64,000 nt of DNA from contig OY723262.1 of the NCBI GenBank assembly GCA_963210315.1, positions 1,116,001-1,180,000 of the forward strand, written 5' to 3'. Position numbers and translations under genes: made by a program. Origin of the DNA: Rhynchopus euleeides (lineage: Eukaryota; Euglenozoa; Diplonemea; Diplonemida; Diplonemidae). Positions 42,801 to 53,798 of the stretch are shown piece by piece; the first letter of the stretch is position 1, and every line of letters begins with the position of its first letter. Below the pieces are notes generated by a model. It searched no databases. It was not told the origin of the DNA and was given only the letters and a program-made list of their open reading frames with translations.

Positions 42801-44393
42801 GGCTGCCACCTTCGGACGAGCCTCGCACCCCTCTCAGGCGGGAGGGGGCTTGCCCAACAGCAGCAAGAAGGACGGATGTGGTCTTTGTGTGTGTGACATG
42901 GTGGCATTTGGCAAAGTACAGAAAACCTATAGGCGGGCCCCGCTCGCTGTGTGGACAACGCCGCGACGGTGGCGACTCGCTTGTGTGATTCGCTCCCATG
43001 GACAGGGGGGTCTTTCAAATCAGTATTCGGGCTTGGGAGGGTGGGGAATTGAATCAGGATCTGCCGAACAAACATATTGAGCACATCACACAGCCCGGCG
43101 GGGCGCGTCTGCCGCGTCTGTCCCGCATCGGGCTAAACTGAATGGCTTGTTCAGCAGCAGCCAGTGTCGTCAGGTACGTTTTCTGCCAAAATGGGTGTTT
43201 TTTTTGCAGTTTCTTGCAGTGCCTTTTATTTCCAAGGGGGGGAGGGGTTGGAATCCTCGCTCGGCATGATTTGGCTTTGGAGACAACCGAACTGCAAATC
43301 AGTCACTCCCCTGACAAACCCCCTTTCCCTCGGGGTGGGTAGTGTGCTGCGATACCCAGCTGAGAGTACAATAATCACATACGAGTTGTGCATGCAAGCC
43401 GAGACTCACTCATTTGGCAGACTCTCAAAATCATGGCCACGCGTGTTTGCCCACAGGAAAAACAATTGCACGCCACCCTATAGGACAAAGCAGAAACCCC
43501 ACGTTGGGAACGTGGTGAGGGAAATGAATGTCATCGAAAAAATCCGCACCACAAAATAAAAGATCACTGCACACTGGGTTGAGCGCACTGAATACCACAC
43601 ATTGCGAAAGGAAACTCACTCCTCAGCTTGCAGCAGTAGGGGGGCCCCAACCCTTGTGATGCCATGCACCTTTGCCATCTGGGTCAATCGGACAGAGCCA
43701 CACATGTGCAATGTGCATCGAATAGGTGTAATCCGGTATCGTGCTGATGGGGGCTTCACTCTGTGTCACCAATTTGTGTGAGGCACGCACAGACACTCAC
43801 ACACAACACCTTTCTCTCACTGGTCTGCGGAGAGATGGCAGCGAAGGCACACCCGGTGTTGGATATACCGATACCTGGGGGCCCTCGCTACCAGTCACAG
43901 CTCGTCAGTCAGTGAGGGGGTGCAGGCTGTTGCTCACTTTTTCCCACTCAGCCGCATCTGGTAGCGAAGGCCCCCCGTGGCCCCAAAACAGATTGCGATA
44001 TGGTATGGGATGCGGACACGTCGGTCACTCACATTAAAGAACCACACAAAAAAACGGGGGGGGTGGGGGTGGGGTGGGAGGTGGGAAATACCAAACCATA
44101 GGGACGGAGGTGGTGGACATACGGGACACTGACAATCAACGGAACTGAACGACTGAAAAAGCGGTGTGGTGACGCGGAAAGGGTACGACGAGAGCCAAGA
44201 GAGGTACTCCAAGTGGGATGGGGGGGGGAGAGACACACAACCCAATGCTGAGGCAGAACCCTTCCAAGATGGTCGATGTTTGATGTGACAGCGAAGTGGG
44301 GGGGGTGGGGGGGTGGGGGGGGCATGAGCGGTGCAGAAACATGCAAAATATAGCTGGAGTCGTGCAGGATCATTCGTGAAGAAATACGAAAGG

Positions 44394-44919
44394 TACCTAC
44401 CACCCCCCCCCCGTGTGTATGTCACCCCCCCCGCAGGTGCAAAAATCGGAAGGGGGTGACATAAACACACCTTTTTAGGGTTGCCTTTGAGGCCCTATAC
44501 GCACACGCGCACACACCTCAGTCCTCTCACAGGCCAACCTGGAGTGCTAAGTGACGCTCTCGGGGCGTCTCTTGGCACTCCAGGTTGGCCTGTAGGGAGG
44601 ACAGGGAACTGGATGTTATCCCCGGTGGAAGCGGAGGAGGAGACAGGACATGGACGGGATGTCCCATGGGAGAACCTACGTGCTCCCATGGGACAAGGTC
44701 CGTACCGTACGTTATCCCAGGGGGGAACACGTGCCCACCCCTGTGGGATGTCCCAGCCGTCCTGGCCACCGTGATGAGGCTATTTACCCCCCAAAATCTT
44801 GGCCAACACGTCGTGTCAGCCTGTAAGAGTGCCCACGACACCCCACCCCCTAAAAGGTGTGTTTATGTCACCCCCCAGCAGCCCTGGGGGGGTGACATAT
44901 ACACGGGGGTAGGTAGGTA
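44394..44919. mobile_element. Non-autonomous terminal-inverted-repeat element (MITE-like)
   Basis: Outer inverted ends of about 40 bp: left 44394-44436 (tacctacc, C-run, gtgtgtatgtcac), right 44882-44919 (ggtgacatatacac, G-run, ggtaggta). A second, inner inverted pair lies at 44454-44480 and 44847-44876 (gtgacataaacacacc). Between them are an 18-bp perfect hairpin (44530-44547 with 44575-44592), a 12-bp pair (44661-44672 with 44683-44694) and an imperfect third. No open frame encodes a transposase. A target-site duplication is not clear. Confidence 0.75.
44530..44592. other. 18-bp perfect inverted repeat inside the TIR element
   Basis: caggccaacctggagtgc at 44530-44547 pairs with 44575-44592 across a 27-nt loop. 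Confidence 0.95.
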
Positions 44920-47774
44920 AACGAGAAAAGTTTTTCGTTGATCGCACGACACACACAGAAAATTTTGCCTGCGGAAGTGTTGGTGTGTGATTGGCAGGCG
45001 CATAAGACTGTGTGTGACGGCAAGCGCCTAGCACTTCCCCTGTCGCTGCATTTCCGCCTGACAAGTTCGCTTGTTGGGAGAAAAAAGGGGGTATCCAAGC
45101 CCAGGAGAGGCAGAAGGATAACACTCCTGCACAGGAGTAGGAGAGTGGGGCCAAATTAATCAGAAGCAACCGGTGTCAAACCCGAGGGGGGGTGGGTGGG
45201 TGGGTAGTGAAGTAGCGAGAAGTAGAGAAAGGCTAGGGGGGTAGGTAATGGCAGTGAGGGGGGGGGGGGTGGGTGGGGGCAGCGGACACCAGGCCTTTGC
45301 AATGCGCATATATCCACTCCGGTCCCACACACGATGTAGCAACAAAAATGTGGTTCTTTCTTCTCGTTTTGTATGTTTTTTTTGATTGGGCCAGTGCGAA
45401 TCCCAGAGACAGGGTGAGGGGCGCCGCTCCAAACATCGTTGGCTGGCGGACTGCCCTCATCAAAAGCCCTGGCACGAGCAGGATCATACTCCTCCCTGGC
45501 AACACACTTTGCACACGATAATAGCATCCCCTGACACGGGATGGGGGAGGGGCGGCTCTGTAGAACTATTACTTTGGAGGGGGGCGAAGGAATCTCTCTT
45601 TGAGGTGTCGTCCCTCAGGCCAGGCGAAATGTGGGATGACGGGGGTGCCGCGAGCACAATCCCTGGCAGAGCCAGAAAGCCCTCGTGGAAATCGTGCGGT
45701 CGAGCCACCCTGCCCAACAAGTGGAAATATCAGTTCCAAAGTTAGGTTCGTTGGGCATGCGCTTGTGTGGTGATCCCTGTGAAGTGGCATTTAGGTATGA
45801 AAACCTAAAGCTTCGGCCGTGCAATCCCCTTCGCTACGCTCAAGGCTTCGCTCTGTCTTTCGCCTCTCGGAATTCGGAATACCCTGGCACAGTGGACTCA
45901 GCAACATCGGGCTGTGCACAAAATTGTGGGAGATGGGGTAAAGCCAACAAAACCTGCACCCCCTTACCACCTGAAGCAAAGGGGGGGCACTTCAGCAGGG
46001 GGGGACTCGCCCTGTGCCAATAACCGACTTTGAACCTGTGTCAAACTGTGCGAGTGCGACGCCAAAACTGCGAGGCATGTCATGTTGCTGCACTTGAGAG
46101 CGAAGCCCCTCAGCGCCATTATTTTCGGCATATCTCCTGCCAAGGGCCTTACCAGAGGGCATCGCTCTTTCCACAGTGCAGACAATACCTGTAGGTGTGT
46201 TCTTTATTGAGACGAACGGTGCCACTGCTTGCACACGCCAGCAGGTACCGAACGCTGCCACTAGTCTTTTGAGTGAAACAGCTCGCTGGTCTGCCACAAA
46301 AAAGAACAAAACAAATAGGTGACGAACTGGCATGGTGTTGACACAGAGACAAAAAAGGCGGCACATTTAAATCCCTTCGCCTTCCTTGGCTGTAGCTCCC
46401 AGGTCCATATCCTTGCCACTTCTCGCATCGGATACTTATCCTCCCTCCTCTATCCATCCCCGATGTCACGGGCAGAACACTTCTTGCCTGTTGCGGGCGG
46501 AGCACTCTCTGACGCACTGCCAACACAGCTGTGGCGACTTATGTCCTTTATCTTCGTTCGAGGTTGCTTTTTCCACATCCAGAAGGGGGATGGTGCTCCG
46601 TGTTTTTTGTGTGCGTTCAAAATCCACAACAACAACGGCACCGGTGCTCAGGCACACCTCCCAACCCCACACAGGAACAAACGGCGCACACCGCGAGGTG
46701 AGGGTGCATCAGCCCCGAGAGACCAAAGATGGGGCACGGTGGCTGCAACCCTCCCACAGGGGATGCAAAAGAAGAACGAATCACAGGCAATTGAAGGAGG
46801 ATGTGTGGTGGTGTAGAGAACAGTACAGGCAGACAGGGACGCCTCTACTTGGCCGCCTCCAACACCGGGGGGCGGGGAAAATCGAGCCTTTCGGGGGGGG
46901 GATCTGTTTGTGGAGGAAAACAGGGAAGTGGGTGGGGTCGGTGATTGTGCAGAGGGTCCGCGAAGAGCTGGGTAGGAGGGTGGAGTCATTGGGAGATGGA
47001 GGAGAGACGCGCACCTGTGCGCATTGTGCGTGTGTAGGTGTCGATGTGCTGGTAACAGCCTTTAACTGGAACTGGGGTAGGTTATCAAGTACGATAGGTT
47101 GATGGTCTTCTCCGAACGGTGTCTTCATCAACGGTACCTCCGCCATGATCTGACGGGTTGGCTTATTTTCCGTCGATGTGTTGTGTGGCATAGTGGCCTG
47201 AGTGATGTGAGGTCATCATTCCTGCCTGTCTGCTCGGGTGAAAATAGATCAATCATACAGATCGAGGTGCCTTGCAGACGCTGGGCAGGCCAGTTCCGCT
47301 TAAAAAATTACATAGGGGATTTACGAACCAAGGAGAAACAACCCACAGACACCGAACAGAGGAAGAGGAGAAGAAGGGAGGGGCAGCGATCCCACACACC
47401 GCACACCGCCGCACTGGCAAAGCACCCTTCATGGGAATCTGTCCCACCCAGCGTATTCACTGGGAAGATTTCGAGGGGAGGGGGGATCGAAACGAAGGGT
47501 CTTCTGCATATCCCATTGTACCTGCCCGTGCACCTCGGGCACGCGTGTGAAAGTAATTGCAGTGATGCCGAATATATGGAGCCCTGCTCTTGATGTGATC
47601 ACGGGTGCCGCACACAGAGGTCTTTACTCCTGGATGGCCTCCACTTTTAGCCCAGACGACATTTCGGTGACGTGGCTGGGTGCGACAACCATACTGCTGT
47701 GCGCGAATGGTCGCCCTGACAAAGTCCAAGTTCTAAGCTATGGAACCCTCGGGCGAGTCCGAAAGGAACGGCTC

Positions 47775-47805
47775 CACCACCACCACCACCACCACCACCA
47801 CCACC
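47775..47805. repeat. (CAC)n microsatellite
   Basis: Uninterrupted CAC units running into a C-run, read directly from the sequence. Confidence 0.9.
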
Positions 47806-48853
47806 CCCCATCCCCTGCGCCCGGACACAATTGTGCCACCCCCCCACACCCCCTCTCATTTGACACCCGTCTGTTCCTGCCTTCATGGCATGGTTATTCT
47901 TGGTTGACGAAACTGAAAAGAATTAGCACACGGTTGAAAAGGGAATAATAACATCACACGGAAAGGGATACGGGGCGGGGAGGGGGTGCGTGTGTGTGTA
48001 TGCAGTGGGTGGGGGTGTGAGTGCATGCATGCCAGTAAAAAAAAATACAATCCCCAAAAACAGCCGGGGGTCGTTTACTGGACGCGCCCCCTCCCGACAC
48101 GACACACCCCCGCTCCCTCCACACCTGCTGCGACAAGGTGCGAAGAACGGGGCGCAGTGCCCACAATGGTGTGATATGGCACTGTTGTTTACTGGTTCAC
48201 ACAACAACCGACAGAAGGGAGCAGGGGTGGAAGGGTAAAAAGGGAAAGGAAGAGAGGGGAGGGGCTTCGTTGGTTCTCTTGCTGGCGGTTAACTTTCCCT
48301 GGCGGCCTCTGTTCTTCGGGGAGGGGGGGGGGGTCACGCCTGTTTTTTTGGCAGGGTGGGCTGGGTCCGGGGGTCCATGCCCAATATAGGGAGGGGGTGC
48401 CCAGTGCCCCTGACGCGCGTCCTGACAATCTCTCAGGCAAACCTTGGTAAAATCTCCTCACAAAAAAAGGTGAAAATCTGCCAGGAAAATAATTGCCCTC
48501 CTGGGGCACGGCATCGCGAGAACTCACCCCCAGGGTCTACGATTTGACTTACTTTTGAGGAGTCAATAGGAAGGGCCGATCTATCTCTCCAGCCGTATCA
48601 CTTTACATCGGCAAAGAGGGGATTGCAATCCGCTACCATCTCTCCTTCTGTCTATGTTCCCAAGTGTTTTGGCGGCGCGCCGGTAGCGTGCTGCTCACCC
48701 CCCCCCCCCTTCCCCCCCCTCCACTAACAACTGCCCGGGATGAATAGAAGAAAGAGGGGGGGGGGGGGGGGGTCACCGCCCTTTCACCGCACCACCGCCT
48801 TCTGAAAGAGAGAGCAGTGCACCCAGCGCTTCCGTCAAATGTCTTTCGCCAAT

Positions 48854-51631
48854 TCAACCCTCACGGGGTGTGTGCCCGTTCTGTGAACCGTCGCGGCTGC
48901 CGCGGTTGGAAGGGCTCCGGTTGACCGGAGCTGCTGTCGGGATGTTGTCAAACTTCGAGCGGCGGGTGGCGTGCGGCGTCTTCTGGGTGGCCTGTGCCGA
49001 CGGCGTGTTGGGGCTGCTGGTGGGGGTTGTGGTGGAGGGGGCAGCTGCTGCTGTCGCAGAGACGCGCTTTTGCGGCTCTGCCGTGGTGCCGTAGTCCGCC
49101 GTATCCCCCTTGGTACACAGGTCGGATGGGTAGTAATCCTTCAGCCAGGAGTATGCGGTGGCCGCATTCGGCCTGTCCTTCCTCTCAGGCGTCAGCAGCT
49201 GTGCCGCGATGTGCCCGAGCTCCCGAGAGTAGCCAAGCTCCCCTGCAATCTCGTCCTCAATCTCCTTCTGGAACCCAGGCTTCGTGGACTCACGCCAGAG
49301 GACCCGCACATCCGTTTTCGACACGCGGCGTGAGCACATAGCGTAGATAATGCAACCCAGCGCCCACACATCGGCACCTGTGCTGTAATGCCTGTCCCAC
49401 GTCTCGGGTGCAATGTACGCCACAGTGCCTGCATGCGACACAAGATAGTCGCCTGCAGAGACGAGACGGGCCAGCCCAAAGTCTGTCACCACAACACGCT
49501 TGTTGTTGTCCCTCAGCAGCACGTTCTCCGGCTTGAGGTCGCGGTGCACCAGGGGAGGTGTCTGGGCATGCAGCACCGACAGCAGGGAGCAGATCTGCGC
49601 GCAGTAGTTCAGGATTGTCGATTCTGGGATCGCCTCGTTGTCACGCTTGTAGTGGGAAACGAGGCGCTTCAGGTCGCCACCCGGGCAGTACTCCATGATG
49701 ATGCAGACGTAGCGCCTCACGGCGATGTCCAGCTCCGCTGAATCGCGGTTCCCTTTGGAGGGTTGGTTGATGTGCCCATCCTTCTGCTGCACAGGCTGTG
49801 TCGCCCAGTTCATAAAGGTCTCATAGGCAGTGATCTTGTTGGGGTGGTCGATCTCACAGAGCATGCGCCACTCACGCACAGCCTCATTCCGCTCGAACTC
49901 GTTGTCGCAGGGGATGCGCTTCAGGGCGTAGTGCTTGCCATCCTTTTTGCACCGCACCTCATACACCTCGCCGAAGGCGCCGTGGCCCAGCTTGCGGATG
50001 GCGGTGTAGCGCGACTCGTGCTCCTTCTTCTTCTTCTGCAGGTTGGCAATCGCCTCGTCGTAGTGGTGTGTGACGCTGAGGCGGCTGTACCCACTCTTCT
50101 TCGAGCACACCAAGCGGGGGAGGCACAGCAGCACCACCAGCGCCAGGGCACCGCACCCCGCTGCTGTGTAGAAGACGTATGCTGGGATGGTCGACGAGCC
50201 CGGCGAAGGGGCAGGCGTGTCAGGGGCCTGCGTGGGCAGCGTCACGCTGTACATCGTCCCGTCGATCCCAGGGACGTACCCTGTGTCGCCATCGATGGCG
50301 ATGGTGTAGGGCGGGTTTGTCGTGTCGCAGATCTTCGTCACCGAGGAGAGCCCGTCGTTGTCAGAGGGGTATGTGCAGTTCGTGGGCCCCACCACAGGGT
50401 CCGACCAGTAGAACTCCCCCGTCAGCGAGGTCACGGCCCAGAGGTCCAGGGAGCGGGACGTGGTTGCAGTGACATACGCCAGCCCTGACGAGTGGATCCT
50501 TGGCCTGCTGAGGTGCGCTGAGTTATGCGGGTCACTCATACACCACATGAGGTAACCCGTGGTTGCGTTCACCGCAGTGACGTACGACCCCTCGTCGTCT
50601 GCGAAGAAGGAATAGATGACAACACCGCTGACGCTGGAGTAGGCGACGCTGCTGGCATGCCCCACCTTGTCGTCGTGGTATTCCCACAGCTTCTCGCCAG
50701 TCTCACTCAGGGCATACACCTTGTGGTGCGACGGCTCTTCCCCCAGCGACACCAGAAAGAAGACCACGGCTGTAGCATTGCCGTCGCTGTCCTTCCCCAA
50801 GCCTGCCGCCGGGGCCTCGTTGTCCACCACCCTCGACACCCCGCTGAACGGATAGCTCCACCGGAGCGAGCCATCCACGCTGCTGTGCGCCACCACCCGC
50901 GCATCTGTCACCACAACCGCGAGCAGCTCTTCAGAGCCCTGTGTGGCGATGACGACAGGGGCGGTTGCATTCCCAACCCCTGGGAGTGACACATTCCAGA
51001 AGGGGGTCACGAGGGGTGCGTCGCGGAGAGGGTCCAGCGCGTGGCGTCCTGGCGGTGCTGCTGTCAGCATTTCCTCGTCGGGGTACACCGGGAGTGCAAA
51101 CATGCGGCTCTCCCTCCCGACACGCATGACAACGTACACCGTGAAGGCGTCATAATATGTGTCGATAGCGCTGGAGGTCACCTGGTTTGCCCCGTCGATT
51201 GAAAACTCCCAGATGGGGTCCAGGGTTGTGCTGCGCAGCGCGGAGAACGTATTGCCGTACCCCGCGAAGAAGACGATGCCTTCGGGCGACATCCCCGGAG
51301 GGGGCACAGGCTCGCCCGGCCCGATCTTCGGCTTCATATCCCTCACGATGATCATCGGCACCATCCTGTTGCTGCTGACGTTGAATGCGCTGATGATACA
51401 GCGGTGAACTGTCCCGGTGGCAGCATCGCTAGAGAACAGCTTTGTGATGGAGGTGCCGGTCTTCGCCTGAAACACTAAGAGCTGTCCCTCCTCCCACACA
51501 GCAGGAGGCCCCACGGTCTGCATCCCACTGTCAATGGTCCACCCTGTCGCCGCATCACGGGCCACAGTCAGCAGGAGAGAAGCCGTAAGCAGCGCCGGCA
51601 TGCCGTACCCGCCTCTCCGAGGGACAGCCAT
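48854..51631 (-). CDS. Receptor-like protein kinase with PQQ-type propeller ectodomain
   Basis: The product is 925 residues from ATG at 51631 to TGA at 48854. After a signal peptide (about 1-30), residues 40-470 contain several PQQ-propeller-like blades ending W or Y (SVDGSLRWSYPF, SETGEKLWEYH, NATTGYLMWC, LTGEFYW). A Pro/Ser linker and a membrane segment (about 480-505) follow. The kinase domain (about 540-850) has GHGAFGEVYE, catalytic Lys in YALKRI, HRDLKPENVLL, DFGLA and APE, so it should be active. An insert of about 35 residues separates the early lobe from MEYCPGGDL. A Ser/Thr/Pro tail ends the protein. Propeller ectodomain, anchor, and kinase with an N-lobe insert is the PERK/eIF2-kinase layout, but the kinase core looks NEK-like. 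The substrate is not determined. Start chosen by the acceptor 60 nt upstream. Confidence 0.9.
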   Translation of the reverse strand: MAVPRRGGYGMPALLTASLLLTVARDAATGWTIDSGMQTVGPPAVWEEGQLLVFQAKTGTSITKLFSSDAATGTVHRCIISAFNVSSNRMVPMIIVRDMKPKIGPGEPVPPPGMSPEGIVFFAGYGNTFSALRSTTLDPIWEFSIDGANQVTSSAIDTYYDAFTVYVVMRVGRESRMFALPVYPDEEMLTAAPPGRHALDPLRDAPLVTPFWNVSLPGVGNATAPVVIATQGSEELLAVVVTDARVVAHSSVDGSLRWSYPFSGVSRVVDNEAPAAGLGKDSDGNATAVVFFLVSLGEEPSHHKVYALSETGEKLWEYHDDKVGHASSVAYSSVSGVVIYSFFADDEGSYVTAVNATTGYLMWCMSDPHNSAHLSRPRIHSSGLAYVTATTSRSLDLWAVTSLTGEFYWSDPVVGPTNCTYPSDNDGLSSVTKICDTTNPPYTIAIDGDTGYVPGIDGTMYSVTLPTQAPDTPAPSPGSSTIPAYVFYTAAGCGALALVVLLCLPRLVCSKKSGYSRLSVTHHYDEAIANLQKKKKEHESRYTAIRKLGHGAFGEVYEVRCKKDGKHYALKRIPCDNEFERNEAVREWRMLCEIDHPNKITAYETFMNWATQPVQQKDGHINQPSKGNRDSAELDIAVRRYVCIIMEYCPGGDLKRLVSHYKRDNEAIPESTILNYCAQICSLLSVLHAQTPPLVHRDLKPENVLLRDNNKRVVVTDFGLARLVSAGDYLVSHAGTVAYIAPETWDRHYSTGADVWALGCIIYAMCSRRVSKTDVRVLWRESTKPGFQKEIEDEIAGELGYSRELGHIAAQLLTPERKDRPNAATAYSWLKDYYPSDLCTKGDTADYGTTAEPQKRVSATAAAAPSTTTPTSSPNTPSAQATQKTPHATRRSKFDNIPTAAPVNRSPSNRGSRDGSQNGHTPREG

Positions 51632-53798
51632 CTTGCTGCAGGCCCGGAAGGGCAGAACAGAGCAGCACTCTGCACCCCCCCCCTTCAGAGGCTTATAGGG
51701 TGGGGGGGGGGGGGGGGGGTGGGGGGCGGGGCGGGGGGCGCAGCAGTCTTCCCCACCCACCACCCCCCCACACCCTCCCGCCGCTGTCTCCCTCAACCCC
51801 GCCGTTGAGAGTGGTAGTGCGGTGGATGGTGGGTGGTGGGGTGTGCCGCTGTTGGCACCCCCGTCTGCCGCTGCTGAGAAGGGGGTGCGGGGGTGGGGTA
51901 GGGTGGGTAGGGTGGTAGTAGTCGAGGTGACACCGCCGCCTGCGGGAAGAAACCTCGGCGGAGGGGGGGTGACGGCGAGTGTGTCGCTGGGTTGTGTGTA
52001 AGGAACAATGCAAGGAGCTGGGGGTGGGGATAGGGGACGTAGGGTATCCCCTGGCACCCACCCGGGCTGGCCCCCTGCACCCTGGGCCTCTGTGGGAGGT
52101 GGTGTGGTGTGGTGTAAATAGGGTGTGGGGGGTGGGGGGGGTGTAGGGTGTGACGGTTGCGCCCGATTTTGCAGAACTATTTTCATTTGAAACAACACGG
52201 CCTTCGTGGAGAGTGCTGTATGGGCACTTCGAAGGGGATTTTGTTGGGCATTATGTGTGGAGAGTGGATAGTGACGAAGACTTGACTGGGGAGGTGTGTG
52301 TGAGGTTGGCTTTCCACGCGATTGTTGGCAGCTGACATTTTTTTTCACGGGAATAACCCGAAGTGGCAGCAAAACATCAGATGGTGCGGTTTACATTTTG
52401 ACTTTGCCATGGGCTTTCCGCTGTTGTCCGACCGCCTGCTTGGGGAAGGCCCGCCAGACCAGCAGATCGGCGTTGCTGATGCTGGTGTTCGCCCAGCATC
52501 GGCTGTGTATAGACAGTCACAAAAAGTGGAATCTAAGGCACACTGACAAGTGGTCTGACACATCATTTTCCGAAGACAACTCGCCAATGGGATAGTCGAG
52601 AGCTCACCTCAATCACCCTGAGGCTGCCCGCTTGATGCCTTGCGTCTTCTTTTGTACTACGGTGTGTGTTCCGTCCGAACACACGCCCCCGCCCCCCACA
52701 CTTGAGAGATTATGATGGCGCTGGAATGAGACAGGCCAGCAGCGTTTTCCAGGCCGGACACATTGCAGGACTGTCGCGATAGAGAAAAAACCTGCAGAAA
52801 CAAAATGGAACACCTGTGCCACCACTATGGTTGCGTTGCATTGCAATACATGTTTCGGCCCACAGTGACGCGGACGTTGCGCCCGCAACGTGGTCCAAAT
52901 TGCATGTCCTCCCAAGCAAGCCAAAGAAAAAATATCACACCTTTTGGGAATAAGGACAATCGGAAGATCTGCCTGAGCGACGACATGGGCAGAAGTTCAA
53001 ACTGAGCGATTCTGAGGATAGGCCATCACGAGGTACAGCAACCTTCTGCACTCTTCTTCTGTACACTAAACAGCCAGCCCTCCTTGCTGCTGGGCTTCCA
53101 GAGGAAGCGACCCTCAGGGTGTCACTGTTGATGAGCCTGGGTGTGCTAGGTCACACGCGTTGCACGCTTCTGGTGCCGCTTGAGCCGTTTGAAATTGTGA
53201 GATGGGAGGGGAACAGACGCCGGCTTTGGAGCTTCCACAACAGACAACTAGCAGCTGCCGTAAATGGGGCTCTGTGGCCGGAGCTGGCGTGGAGATCACT
53301 ACGTTTGCTTGCGTCGTCATTGCACAACAGCCCTGAGACCGGATAGGTTATTTGGGTGGTTAGTATGGTTTGTGACTTTCCAGGGGTCCAGTTGGAACAG
53401 GGGGGCAAGGACGTCAAAATCCTTGAGGGTACCGAAGGTACATACTATACTGCATACCCCCTATACACACACACACACACTAAGCTTCATTGCTGAGTGA
53501 AGGTCACACCGAGCGAACCCCAATGCGACTCTCCACCACACAGCACATGGCAATTATCACAAGCGACAATACCGAGGAGACGGGCTACACAAGCTTTCAC
53601 ACACCCCCATCCATTATCCCCCCCTACCGACCCCCTCACCCACCCACCTACCCCCCCGCCCCCACCCCACCCCACCCCTCGCACCCCTTTGTTTCCGCCA
53701 CCCGCTTCTGGATACAAATGGTCTGTCCCATCCATCCCCGACTTGGCCCTCTCACCTGTGCCCCTCAGGCCATCAGCCTTTGGGAGCAGGCTTGCGTC
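51632..53798. other. Spacer between WD40-like and kinase genes
   Basis: No gene seen. Contains the kinase leader with very C-rich sense strand, purine/pyrimidine-biased DNA to about 52140, then ordinary sequence. An (AC)n tract lies at 53467-53480. Confidence 0.5.
51692..51745 (-). promoter_or_regulatory. Putative trans-splice acceptor, kinase gene
   Basis: An almost pure C tract on the minus strand (G-run 51703-51720 on the plus) ends in CTATAAG at 51692, 60 nt before the ATG at 51631. Confidence 0.45.

Larger units (their letters stand above)
39750..48853. other. Long gene-poor region
   Basis: No gene could be supported in 9.1 kb. Frames are short, unlike known families, and without the high third-position GC of the host genes. 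Landmarks are a G-run at 42519-42538, a terminal-inverted-repeat element at 44394-44919, a G-run at 45259-45269, a (CAC)n tract at 47775-47805, and a C-rich run (48699-48722) facing a G-run (48755-48772) that could pair. Confidence 0.5.

Noticed and set aside
45156..47102. Several frames of 90-240 codons on both strands
   Set aside because: Composition changes with local base bias, no motif, and none shows the codon bias of the firm genes.
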